Source: Sulfurospirillum sp.
GTDB taxonomy: Bacteria; Campylobacterota; Campylobacteria; Campylobacterales; Sulfurospirillaceae
Direction: 5' to 3'
DNA length: 36,677 nucleotides
Assembly (NCBI GenBank): GCA_026987955.1
Contig: JALSME010000106.1
Coordinates: forward strand, 1-36,677
In this document: piece after piece, positions 5,518 through 13,623 of the stretch
Layout: each line of letters opens with the position of its first letter
How positions within the stretch are numbered: position 1 is the first letter of the stretch
The notes under the pieces: model-generated
The model's input: only the letters and a program-made list of their open reading frames with translations
What the model was told of the DNA's origin: nothing
Database searches by the model: none
Program-made: the position numbers and the translations under genes

Positions 5518-7404
5518 TTAGTTTATCCTTTTATGTACTTTTATCGCTTTTTTTAATTCTAATATAAGCTCTTTTTGTCTTTCATACATATACTTTAAAA
5601 GATATGAATCATATGGTGATTCAAGATTTATCATAACAATAACTTTACTTTTTGTTGCATCTATATCACCAATATTAACAACTTTAGCTGTTATATCCAT
5701 AAGCGCAAATCCATCATTCATAGATTCATCAGGTAATTTAAACTGTAGCCCTACCTCTTTTGATACTATTTCATCACTCAAAGAATGGTTAAACTTCATA
5801 GCAATAGCTTGTGTAGATATATCTAAAATTTCTCCTTGATATGAGTATCTAAGGTATTTAAATGTAATAGGAGTTCTAATACTAAGTTGTACTCTAGTAT
5901 GTTGCCTATTGTTTGCACTAAATTCAAGATAATGCAGGTTTTCTAAAATTGCATATTTTTTTTCAATATTGACATACTTGATATCTGCCTCAATGTCTTT
6001 AGGCAGATCTGCTGATTGTATTACTGTTTTATTATCAAACTTCATTGAATATGCTTGAAGGTTTTCGCAGTGTAAAAAATAGCTATTTTCTTTGATTTGA
6101 ATTACTCTAGAAGCTGTGTTTATACATAATCCTTTATAAATATTTAAAAGTTTTATAGGTGTTTTATTTGGTATACAACTTTGCAAATAATGCTCAATCT
6201 GCTCATTTTCTTCAAGGTAGTCGCTAAAGTGATTGATTTCAAAGTAGTCACTACTATTAAAGTCTTTAGCTTTAAATTCATGTTGTGATATTTGGTCTAT
6301 AGATGATATTATATCATTGATTTCTAGCTTATTGATACACAAAGCTGATGATGTGATGATAGGAGAAATTTTATCATCTAACTCACTATAAATAAGCTTT
6401 TGATGCATAGAGTCTAGTTCTTCTTTAGTATGTTTAAAGCTTTCTGCTTCTACTAAAAATACAAAAAAACTAGGTGTCCATTGCGATAAGTCTTGGCAAG
6501 TATTTTTATAAAAGCATAATTTTTCTATAAATTTTTTAACAAAATCATGAACTGCAATGCTGCCACTAACGCTTAATAATTTATTATAATTTGATATATT
6601 TATACATACTATAGAAGTTGGTATATTGTTTATATCATTTTGAACTAATCTATCCTTTAGTTTTTCTATAAACATAAATCTGTTTATGGTAGTTAAAAAA
6701 GACTCATTTTTTTCAACTTTATTTTGTGTTACAATAGTTATAAGTTTATCTACTCCATTTTCAAATATATCAAGAAAAAACTCATAGTTCCAGTCCTCAC
6801 CAGAACTATTTTTCATAACAAAATCAATCTTACCATTTTCTTCTTGATTTAGAAGGTCAGAAATTTTTTCACTGTTTTTAATTATATTATCAATAGAGCT
6901 TAGATCATTACAGTCAAAAAGTTTTTTGGTTTTATCATTAACAAACACTAGTTTGTCATTGTGAAATAGCATAAGTGCAAAAAATGAATTAATCTTTTTA
7001 CTAATCTCAATCTGTAGTTTTTCACTATTTTTAATATCTATATTTTTTGATATACTCTTTAGTAGTTTTTCAATGTTCTCATCACTTTCACTAAGTAGAT
7101 GAAGTTTATTGAGTGAAAAATGAAGTGCATATTTTAATAAAAATTTATTTTCTACATCTTCACAAAATATAAAAACTTCTTTTGAAGAACATTTCTTAAT
7201 GATATTGTTTAAAATCTTAACATACTCTTTTGTAAGCTTATCAATTTCAAAAATAATAATATCAGAAAAGATGATATTGTCACTATCTTCCAATAAATCA
7301 TATGCATAGTAGCTAGCAAAACTTTTTTCTATCTTTTTAACATAAGTTAATTTTAGATTTGAAAAATAAAAATGACTTATGTTTAAGTTATCAAATTTGT
7401 TTAT
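5518..7404 (-). CDS. PAS / degenerate GGDEF / PilZ-domain signalling protein, probable ATA start
   Basis: Cytosolic multidomain protein of about 628 residues if read from 7404, or 591 from a TTG at 7293. Order, using 591-residue numbering: a receiver-like alpha/beta N-terminus; a PAS-like segment (about 100-200, LMLFHNDKLVFVNDKTKKLF); a GGDEF-like domain (about 200-330) whose signature is lost (QWTPSFFVFL replaces the GGDEF loop), so it should not make c-di-GMP; and a C-terminal PilZ domain (about 470-580) with the RxxxR motif RQHTR and LDISTQAIAMKF, so it probably binds c-di-GMP. No transmembrane segment is seen. The frame stays open upstream of 7293 to a TAG at 7456-7458 and reads as plausible protein. 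AGGAGG at 7411-7416 sits six bases before an in-frame ATA, with no ATG, GTG or TTG suitably placed. A likely effector of c-di-GMP in motility or attachment. Confidence 0.82.
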   Translation of the reverse strand: MNKFDNLNISHFYFSNLKLTYVKKIEKSFASYYAYDLLEDSDNIIFSDIIIFEIDKLTKEYVKILNNIIKKCSSKEVFIFCEDVENKFLLKYALHFSLNKLHLLSESDENIEKLLKSISKNIDIKNSEKLQIEISKKINSFFALMLFHNDKLVFVNDKTKKLFDCNDLSSIDNIIKNSEKISDLLNQEENGKIDFVMKNSSGEDWNYEFFLDIFENGVDKLITIVTQNKVEKNESFLTTINRFMFIEKLKDRLVQNDINNIPTSIVCINISNYNKLLSVSGSIAVHDFVKKFIEKLCFYKNTCQDLSQWTPSFFVFLVEAESFKHTKEELDSMHQKLIYSELDDKISPIITSSALCINKLEINDIISSIDQISQHEFKAKDFNSSDYFEINHFSDYLEENEQIEHYLQSCIPNKTPIKLLNIYKGLCINTASRVIQIKENSYFLHCENLQAYSMKFDNKTVIQSADLPKDIEADIKYVNIEKKYAILENLHYLEFSANNRQHTRVQLSIRTPITFKYLRYSYQGEILDISTQAIAMKFNHSLSDEIVSKEVGLQFKLPDESMNDGFALMDITAKVVNIGDIDATKSKVIVMINLESPYDSYLLKYMYERQKELILELKKAIKVHKRIN

Positions 7405-7410
7405 AGTATA

Positions 7411-7434
7411 CCTCCTACCGCATTTAAAATAATA
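7411..7434 (-). promoter_or_regulatory. -10 and ribosome-binding site that decide the PilZ-protein start
   Basis: On the minus strand TATTAT (7429-7434) is followed by AGGAGG (7411-7416) and, six bases on, ATA at 7404. A start of transcription near 7422 would give an 18-base leader that makes sense only if translation begins at or very near 7404. Confidence 0.55.
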
Positions 7435-7467
7435 CCTAAATAAGCTAAAATTAACCTATATTTTAGA

Positions 7468-7473
7468 TACAAT
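7468..7473 (+). promoter_or_regulatory. Candidate -10 of murA
   Basis: TACAAT within AGATACAAT lies 28 bases before the murA ATG, with AAGGAAA as ribosome site between them. It is divergent from the PilZ-protein promoter. Confidence 0.45.
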
Positions 7474-7501
7474 ACTACTAATAAAAAAGGAAATAACATA
7501 A

Positions 7502-8764
7502 ATGAACTATTTATCAATAAAAGGTAATCAAAAACTACAAGGTTCTGTAAGAATATCAGGGGCTAAAAATGCTGTTTTACCACTTTTAGCAGCATCTCTT
7601 CTTTCAAAAAATAAAATTACAATTACAAATGTCCCAGCAGTTGCGGATGTTAAGACACTTTTGACACTTCTTAAAAATCTAGGCTCAACATACATCTATG
7701 AAAATAGTTGTGTTGAAATTGATACAACAAAAGTAAAGTCAGCTTGTGCCAATTATGATATAGTAAGAAAGATGAGAGCTTCTATACTTACTTTAGGTCC
7801 TCTTCTTGCTCGCTTTGGTCATTGTGAGGTTTCTATGCCTGGAGGTTGTGCTATTGGGCAGCGTCCAATTGATTTGCATTTAAGAGCACTAGAGCAAATG
7901 GGAGCTAAGATAGAATTAAAAGATGGATATGTTCTTGCAACTGCAAAAGATGGTCTAAAAGGTGCAACCATTATATTTGATAAAGTTACTGTTACGGGAA
8001 GTGAAAATATCATAATGGCTGCATCATTAGCTCATGGTGTAACAAAACTTTTAAATGTTGCAAAAGAACCAGAAGTCGTTCAACTTTGTGAAGTTCTTCA
8101 AGAAGCTGGAGTAAAAATTGATGGTATAGGTACGGCAAATTTAACAATTGTAGGAAGCTATGGAAAGCTACTTGATATGAAAAATTTTAGAGTTATACCA
8201 GATAGAATTGAAGCAGGAACATACTTATGTGCTGGAGCAATTACGAATTCAAAGATTACATTAACAGATGTAAATCCTAAGCATATGGAGGCTATTACAC
8301 TTAAGCTAGCTCAGATGGGTTTTGGTATTGAATGTACAGAAGATACTATTACGATTATTCCTACAGACAAAATATTGCCTGTAGATATTGAAACAACAGA
8401 GTATCCAGGCTTCCCAACAGATATGCAAGCACAGTTTATGGCACTATGTACTCAAGCAGATGGAACAAGTATTATCGATGAAAGATTGTTTGAGAATAGA
8501 TTTATGCATGTGAGTGAGCTTAGTAGAATGGGCACAATAATCAAGTTAAAAGGTCATAGTGCAACAGTTGAAGGAAATATGAAATTAAACTCCGCAGATG
8601 TTATGGCGACTGACTTAAGAGCAAGTTCAGCACTTATTCTTGCTGCTTTTGTGGCAAATGGGACAACAAAAATACATAGAATTTATCACCTTGATCGTGG
8701 TTATGAAAACCTAGAAGGTAAGTTCTCATCACTTGGAGCAAAAATAGAAAGGTTAGAAGAGTAA
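7502..8764 (+). CDS. murA: UDP-N-acetylglucosamine 1-carboxyvinyltransferase MurA
   Basis: 420 residues, full length. Transfers enolpyruvate from PEP to UDP-GlcNAc, the first committed step of peptidoglycan synthesis, in the cytosol. Seen: Lys22-Asn23 (SGAKNAVLP) of the substrate site, and the fosfomycin-reactive cysteine present as Cys116 in [11 protein letters not shown], so the enzyme should be fosfomycin-sensitive at target level (some species carry Asp here). [11 protein letters not shown] and the C-terminal [13 protein letters not shown] block are also typical. The ATG is preceded by AAGGAAA. The stop overlaps the moeA start by one base (TAATG), so murA and moeA are co-transcribed. Confidence 0.96.
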   Translation: MNYLSIKGNQKLQGSVRISGAKNAVLPLLAASLLSKNKITITNVPAVADVKTLLTLLKNLGSTYIYENSCVEIDTTKVKSACANYDIVRKMRASILTLGPLLARFGHCEVSMPGGCAIGQRPIDLHLRALEQMGAKIELKDGYVLATAKDGLKGATIIFDKVTVTGSENIIMAASLAHGVTKLLNVAKEPEVVQLCEVLQEAGVKIDGIGTANLTIVGSYGKLLDMKNFRVIPDRIEAGTYLCAGAITNSKITLTDVNPKHMEAITLKLAQMGFGIECTEDTITIIPTDKILPVDIETTEYPGFPTDMQAQFMALCTQADGTSIIDERLFENRFMHVSELSRMGTIIKLKGHSATVEGNMKLNSADVMATDLRASSALILAAFVANGTTKIHRIYHLDRGYENLEGKFSSLGAKIERLEE

Positions 8765-9954
8765 TGTTAAATATAGTTGATTTTGATGAAGCAATAAAAA
8801 AGTCGAGAGAGTTAGTAGTTAATAAAAATCCAAAAGAGTATGTAGCACTTTTTGATGCTCTTGGTAGAGTATTAGCAGAAGATATAATTTGTCGAAAGAA
8901 TCTTCCATCTTTTAATAACTCTGCTATGGATGGATTTGCTTTTAAACATAGTGATAGTGGCAAAAAACTTAAAATAAATCAGACTATATATGCTGGAATG
9001 AGTATAGATGCTTGTCTAAAAGAAGATGAGTGTTATAAAATTATGACTGGGGCCAAAGTACCAAAAGATGTTGATACTATTGTTCCATTTGAAAATACAA
9101 TAAAATATGATGATACATATGTAGAGGTAGGCAATAGTATTAAAAAAGGAAATGCCCTTAGACTTCAAGGAGAAGAACAAAAACTAGGGAGTATCCTTTT
9201 TGAAAAAGGCATCAAAATAGACTCAAGTCATATCGCTATGTTGGCATCTCAAGGTATTAGTAGTATTGGTGTTTATAAAAAACTTAGCATTGCAATTTTT
9301 TCAACAGGAGATGAGCTAAAAGAGCCATGGGAAAGTGCTAATGAAGATGAAATATATAATGTGAACTCATCTGCTCTAGTATCATTACTTCATGAGCATG
9401 GTTTTAGTGCAGACTACTGTGGAGTAATTCCTGATAATCTTGAAGAGAGCATAGAGTATTTTAAAAATATGAAAAAATATGATGCCATAGTTACAACTGG
9501 CGGCATAAGTATGGGTGAAGCAGATTTTGTTGAAGATGCACTAAAAGCAAATGAACTAAAAGTTGCCTTTCATGGTATCAATATAAAGCCTGGTCGTCCA
9601 ACTATGATGGGTACAATGCAAAACACAATAGTTGCTTCAATGCCTGGCAATCCACTTGCAGCTTATGTAAATGCATTTTTATTTTTAATTCCAACTTTAA
9701 GACAACTGCAGGGCATGTCAAAGGTAAATCACAATAAAGTAATAGCAAAAAATATAAAAGAGTTTAAAGTTAAACCTGGCAGAGTAAATCTTGCATTGGG
9801 GTCTCTTGTTGATGGAAATTTTTTAGTATTTGAAAACAATAGATACGGCTCAGGTATGATTACTCCTATTGTTTCAAGTAATGCAATATTGGTAACATCA
9901 AATAACGATAGTGTAATTCAAAAGGATAGTCTTATAGAAGTTATAATTTTTTAA
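8764..9954 (+). CDS. moeA: Molybdopterin molybdenumtransferase MoeA
   Basis: 396 residues. Inserts molybdate into adenylylated molybdopterin to form the molybdenum cofactor, needed by enzymes such as periplasmic nitrate reductase or formate dehydrogenase. Seen: domain-I segment NSAMDGFAF (about 56-64), GEEQ...LFEKG of the beta-barrel, STGDEL and the MoCF motif TTGGISMGEADFVEDAL (about 244-260), IKPGRPTMMG, and SMPGNPLAAY. The length is typical. It is translationally coupled to murA through TAATG. A 168-base gap with a new promoter follows, so the murA-moeA transcript may stop or read on into the tRNA. Confidence 0.95.
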   Translation: MLNIVDFDEAIKKSRELVVNKNPKEYVALFDALGRVLAEDIICRKNLPSFNNSAMDGFAFKHSDSGKKLKINQTIYAGMSIDACLKEDECYKIMTGAKVPKDVDTIVPFENTIKYDDTYVEVGNSIKKGNALRLQGEEQKLGSILFEKGIKIDSSHIAMLASQGISSIGVYKKLSIAIFSTGDELKEPWESANEDEIYNVNSSALVSLLHEHGFSADYCGVIPDNLEESIEYFKNMKKYDAIVTTGGISMGEADFVEDALKANELKVAFHGINIKPGRPTMMGTMQNTIVASMPGNPLAAYVNAFLFLIPTLRQLQGMSKVNHNKVIAKNIKEFKVKPGRVNLALGSLVDGNFLVFENNRYGSGMITPIVSSNAILVTSNNDSVIQKDSLIEVIIF

Positions 9955-10074
9955 CAAACCTGAATTTGCATTATGGGTTAAATATGGGGTACCTCTAAAT
10001 AATAAGAAGAGATTGATGTATTTAAGATATAACATTTACTAAATGTGTTAAAATACCAATGTTCTAACAAATAT

Positions 10075-10104
10075 TTGACAAAGGAGCTCTTTTTTTGATA
10101 AAAT
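10075..10104 (+). promoter_or_regulatory. Sigma-70 promoter of tRNA-Gly
   Basis: Perfect TTGACA at 10075-10080 and TAAAAT at 10099-10104 are separated by 18 bases, with the mature tRNA starting at 10123. It is the most consensus-like promoter in the window and probably also drives flgA and the long gene chain downstream. Nothing else of note is seen in 9955-10122. Confidence 0.75.
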
Positions 10105-10122
10105 CTCAATTCTTTTTAACAT

Positions 10123-10196
<74 letters not shown>

Positions 10197-10197
<1 letters not shown>

Positions 10198-10856
10198 TAT
10201 TTTTTTTATTAACAATTACAACTTTATTAACTGCAAATATAACAGATACTATAGCTGAAGCTGTTTTAGTAGAGTTTGAAGCAAAATATCCATGCCTTGA
10301 TGCTAACCTTCCAAAAGTAAAACCTGCATCTCCTCTCCCTCGTGACTTTAAAGAGTACAAATTTTTGATGATAGATCTTAAGCCTAGTCAACTCAGAAAA
10401 AGAAAAGGAATTTTTAAAGTTATATTTAAAACAAAAGATAGAGAGAAAATTTTACATTATAGATTTGAAATAGATGGAACAATTGATGTTTTTAAAGCAA
10501 AGCATAAACTCTATAACGATAAAATCATCTCTAAGAATGACTATGAAAAAGTTAAACAAAAAATCGATAAGCTTCCTTCAAAAATCATTGCATGTAATAT
10601 GCCGAAAAAACTTATGAGTAAAAACTATATTAGTGCTGGTTCTATTTTAACTATGAATAAATTTAAGTACAAAAAAGATGTTTTAAGAGGTACTCATATA
10701 CGAGCTTTCATTAGGGATGGTATGCTTGTTTTAGAAATTGAAGCAACTGTGTTACAAGATGGAGATATTGGTGAAGTAGTTAAGATTAAAACTAATAAAG
10801 GTAAAATTTTTCATGCAAAACTTATTTCAAAATATAAGGCGATAATACTAGAATGA
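10197..10856 (+). CDS. flgA: Flagellar P-ring chaperone FlgA; start codon non-standard
   Basis: Periplasmic chaperone for FlgI assembly into the flagellar P ring. The protein has a hydrophobic N-terminus ([12 protein letters not shown], signal-peptide-like), a middle domain and a C-terminal SAF-type domain ([45 protein letters not shown]). The frame is open back through the tRNA gene to 10095, but starting there would mean translating a tRNA. Between the tRNA and residue ~57 (a TTG-ATG pair at 10365-10370, far inside the protein) there is no ATG, GTG or TTG. The best-placed codon is ATA at 10197-10199, with ATT at 10215 as alternative; the start given is therefore tentative. It overlaps ubiX by 4 bases (ATGA). 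The flgA-ubiX-coaD-tmk order supports identity. Confidence 0.82.
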
Positions 10857-11374
10857 AAATTATAATTGGAATTAGCGGTGCAAGTGGAGTTGCTTTGGCA
10901 CAAAAATTTATTGAAAAATTACCTAAACATATTGAGATATTTGTTATTGCATCTGAAAACTCAAAAGTAGTTTTAAAAAAAGAGCAAAATCAAACAATAC
11001 TAGATGATAGAGATATTGGAGCCATAACAGCATCAGGATCTTTCAAATGTGATGCAATGGTAGTAATACCATGCAGTATGAATACTCTAGCCAAAATAAG
11101 CTATGGAATTGCAGATAATCTTTTAACAAGATCTGCTGCTGTGATGATTAAAGAAAATCGCCCTCTTCTTTTAGCTCCTAGAGAGATGCCATTTTCTGCT
11201 ATTGGACTTGAAAATATGTTGAAGTTATCTCGTCTTGGTGTAATTATAGCACCTCCTGTAAGTGCCTACTATGCAGATATTGAAACACTTAGCGAAATGG
11301 AAGATTTTTTTATTGGGAAGTGGTTTGATTTATTAAAAATTGAGCACAATTTATTTAAGAGATGGGAAGGATAG
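10853..11374 (+). CDS. ubiX: Flavin prenyltransferase UbiX
   Basis: 173 residues. Makes prenylated FMN, the cofactor of UbiD-type decarboxylases used in quinone synthesis. Seen: N-terminal ISGASGVALAQKF FMN-phosphate site (about 6-18), the VIPCSMNTLAKISYGIADNLLTRSA block (about 71-95) and the RPLLLAPREMPFS segment (about 103-115), all diagnostic. It starts in the ATGA overlap with flgA and is followed by coaD after 6 bases. Campylobacterota make menaquinone, some through futalosine, so the client decarboxylase is probably in that route; no ubiD is in the window. Confidence 0.93.
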   Translation: MKIIIGISGASGVALAQKFIEKLPKHIEIFVIASENSKVVLKKEQNQTILDDRDIGAITASGSFKCDAMVVIPCSMNTLAKISYGIADNLLTRSAAVMIKENRPLLLAPREMPFSAIGLENMLKLSRLGVIIAPPVSAYYADIETLSEMEDFFIGKWFDLLKIEHNLFKRWEG

Positions 11375-11380
11375 AAAATA

Positions 11381-11857
11381 ATGTGTAAAAAAGTTGCCAT
11401 ATATCCTGGTACATTTGACCCTATTACAAATGGACATGTTGATATTATAAAAAGGGCGTCTGCGATTTTTGATAAGGTTTTTATTGGAATTGCACCCTCA
11501 GAGACCAAAAAACCAATGTTTGATTTACTAAAAAGAGTTGAAATGGTTAAGCTTTCCACTAAAAAAATATCAAATATTGAAGTTATATCTTTTGATGGAC
11601 TTCTAGTTGATTGTTGTAAAAATATTGGTTCAAAAACAATTGTTAGAGGGCTTAGGGCAGTTAGTGACTTTGAATATGAACTACAAATAGGCTATGCTAA
11701 TGCTTCACTTGACAGTGAAATTGATACAATTTATCTTATGCCAAGCTTAGAAAGTGCATTTATAAGCTCAACAGTTGTAAGAGATATACTTAGGCATAAG
11801 GGCAATGTAAAACATCTGATACCAAAAGAGATAGTAGACCATGTATATAGTATTTGA
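11381..11857 (+). CDS. coaD: Phosphopantetheine adenylyltransferase CoaD
   Basis: 158 residues, the standard length. Transfers AMP from ATP to 4'-phosphopantetheine in coenzyme A synthesis. Seen: YPGTFDPITNGHVDIIKRA at the N-terminus with the nucleotidyltransferase TxGH motif, the TIVRGLRAVSDFEYE block (about 85-99) and the ISSTVVRDI motif near the C-terminus. A good GGAAGGAT ribosome site precedes the ATG. It overlaps tmk by 17 bases, so translation of tmk is likely coupled. Confidence 0.95.
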   Translation: MCKKVAIYPGTFDPITNGHVDIIKRASAIFDKVFIGIAPSETKKPMFDLLKRVEMVKLSTKKISNIEVISFDGLLVDCCKNIGSKTIVRGLRAVSDFEYELQIGYANASLDSEIDTIYLMPSLESAFISSTVVRDILRHKGNVKHLIPKEIVDHVYSI

Positions 11858-12425
11858 AGGAATTGATACTTGTGGAAAAAGTACACAAGTAGAACTTTTT
11901 ACAAAAAGGCACAGTGATGTGCTTCCTACTAAAGAGCCAGGTGGTACTAAAGTTGGAGAAAAATTTAGAGAAATTTTGCTTCAGAGTAATGAAAAACTAA
12001 GTACAAATACGGAACTCCTTCTTTTTTTAGCAGATCGTGCTGAACACTATGATAAAGTAGTTAAACCATTTTTACATAGTAGATATATTATAAGCGATAG
12101 AGGACTAATATCAGGCATATCATATGCATTAGTCAATCACCCTGAGCTTGACTATGATTTTTTATTGCAGCTAAATAAGTTTGCTTTGAGTGGAAACTTG
12201 CCAGATAAAATTGTTCTTTTTAAAACGAATCATAGACTTATTACATCAAGATTAGGTAATAAAGATAGAGATACCATAGAAAAAAGAGGAATCAAATATC
12301 TTTTAAAAGTACAAGATTTAATGAAAAAGATAACTGTTGATCTTGATATCGAGTTTTTAGAAGTCGATTCAAATGATACAATAGAAGAAATATATAAACA
12401 AATAGAGGGATACATATATGATTAA
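11841..12425 (+). CDS. tmk: Thymidylate kinase
   Basis: 194 residues. Phosphorylates dTMP to dTDP. Seen: P-loop in FEGIDTCGKSTQ (about 4-15), the dTMP-binding EPGGT (about 33-37), the DR(G) motif in ISDRGLISG and a short LID region with KDRDTIEKRG. The 17-base overlap with coaD and 8-base overlap with hisS show tight packing in one transcript. No anomaly. Confidence 0.94.
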   Translation: MYIVFEGIDTCGKSTQVELFTKRHSDVLPTKEPGGTKVGEKFREILLQSNEKLSTNTELLLFLADRAEHYDKVVKPFLHSRYIISDRGLISGISYALVNHPELDYDFLLQLNKFALSGNLPDKIVLFKTNHRLITSRLGNKDRDTIEKRGIKYLLKVQDLMKKITVDLDIEFLEVDSNDTIEEIYKQIEGYIYD

Positions 12426-13623
12426 TCCATTAAGAGGTATGAAAGATACTGTTGGAGAGTTTAGCGAAAAATATATCTATTTTATAGAAAATGCGTCACG
12501 CATAGCAAAAAACTACGGTTTTAGCTACATAGAAACTCCAATTCTAGAAGAGACGGCACTCTTTAAAAGAAGTGTTGGTGAGAGCAGTGATATTGTGGGT
12601 AAGGAGATGTATCAATTTACAGATAAAGGCAACAATGATGTTTGTATGCGTCCAGAAGGGACAGCAGGTGTTGTTAGAGCATTTATTTCTCAAAAATACG
12701 ATAGAGCGGGTGGAGTTAAAAGATTTTTTTATCATGGACCAATGTTCAGATATGAAAGACCACAAAAAGGAAGACTTAGGCAGTTTCATCAATTTGGCGT
12801 TGAGACTTTTGGTGTTCAGAGTGTAAAAGAAGATGCTATGATAATTCTTATGCTAAGAGATATGTTTGAATTTTTTAGCATAAAATATTCACTTCAAATT
12901 AACTCTCTTGGTTGTCCTGATTGCATGCCAACATATAGAGAAAATTTGGTTAAGTTCTTAGACAGTATAGATGGCCTTTGTGAGGACTGCCTAAGAAGAA
13001 AAATCACTAATCCAATTAGAGTTTTGGATTGTAAAAACGAAAACTGTCATAAACTTCTTGAAAGTGCTCCAATGCTTTTAAGTAATATATGCTCTACATG
13101 TAGAGCTGATTTTGATGAACTAAAAAGTATACTTAAAAGTTTTGGTTTAGAGTACGAAGTAAATACAAAGCTTGTTCGTGGACTAGACTACTATAACAAA
13201 ACAGCATTTGAGTTTATAAGCAATGAAATTGGTGCACAAAGTGCCATAACAGGTGGTGGTAGATATGACAAACTTGTGGAGTATTTAGATGGTCGCTCAA
13301 CTCCTGGAGTAGGATTTGCTATGGGAATTGAGAGACTTATTGATTTAGTTAAAATGCCTGAAAATAAAAAAATTGGTTATTATATAGGTGCGATGAGTGA
13401 TGAAGCAATCAAACAAGTAATGCATCTAGTAGTTAAATTAAGAAAAAGTAATGTAGTACATACCCAATACTCTTCAAAAAGCCTAAAAGCCCATATGAAA
13501 GCTGCCGATAAAGTAAATGCAAAGAAGTTTATCTGTATAGGTGATAGTGAGTTAGAAACAAAAACATATGTTGTAAAAGATTTGGATACGAAAGAAGAAA
13601 TAAGTGTTGAATTACGGGATTAA
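12418..13623 (+). CDS. hisS: Histidyl-tRNA synthetase
   Basis: 401 residues, class II aminoacyl-tRNA synthetase. Seen: N-terminal PLRGMKDT, motif 1 region with GFSYIETPILEE, motif 2 with FRYERPQKGRLRQFHQFG (about 104-121), the histidine-A motif LVRGLDYYNKTAFEF, GGGRYDKL, and motif 3 GVGFAMGIERL, followed by a short anticodon-binding domain. It carries one copy of the CTCTACATGTAGAG palindrome within its coding sequence (13092-13105). It overlaps tmk by 8 bases and speA by 20 bases. Confidence 0.95.
   Translation: MINPLRGMKDTVGEFSEKYIYFIENASRIAKNYGFSYIETPILEETALFKRSVGESSDIVGKEMYQFTDKGNNDVCMRPEGTAGVVRAFISQKYDRAGGVKRFFYHGPMFRYERPQKGRLRQFHQFGVETFGVQSVKEDAMIILMLRDMFEFFSIKYSLQINSLGCPDCMPTYRENLVKFLDSIDGLCEDCLRRKITNPIRVLDCKNENCHKLLESAPMLLSNICSTCRADFDELKSILKSFGLEYEVNTKLVRGLDYYNKTAFEFISNEIGAQSAITGGGRYDKLVEYLDGRSTPGVGFAMGIERLIDLVKMPENKKIGYYIGAMSDEAIKQVMHLVVKLRKSNVVHTQYSSKSLKAHMKAADKVNAKKFICIGDSELETKTYVVKDLDTKEEISVELRD

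Noticed and set aside
10030-10049. Weak hairpin AACATTT/AAATGTGTT between moeA and tRNA-Gly as a terminator
   Set aside because: The stem is short and A/T-only, with a mismatch and no T-tract after it.
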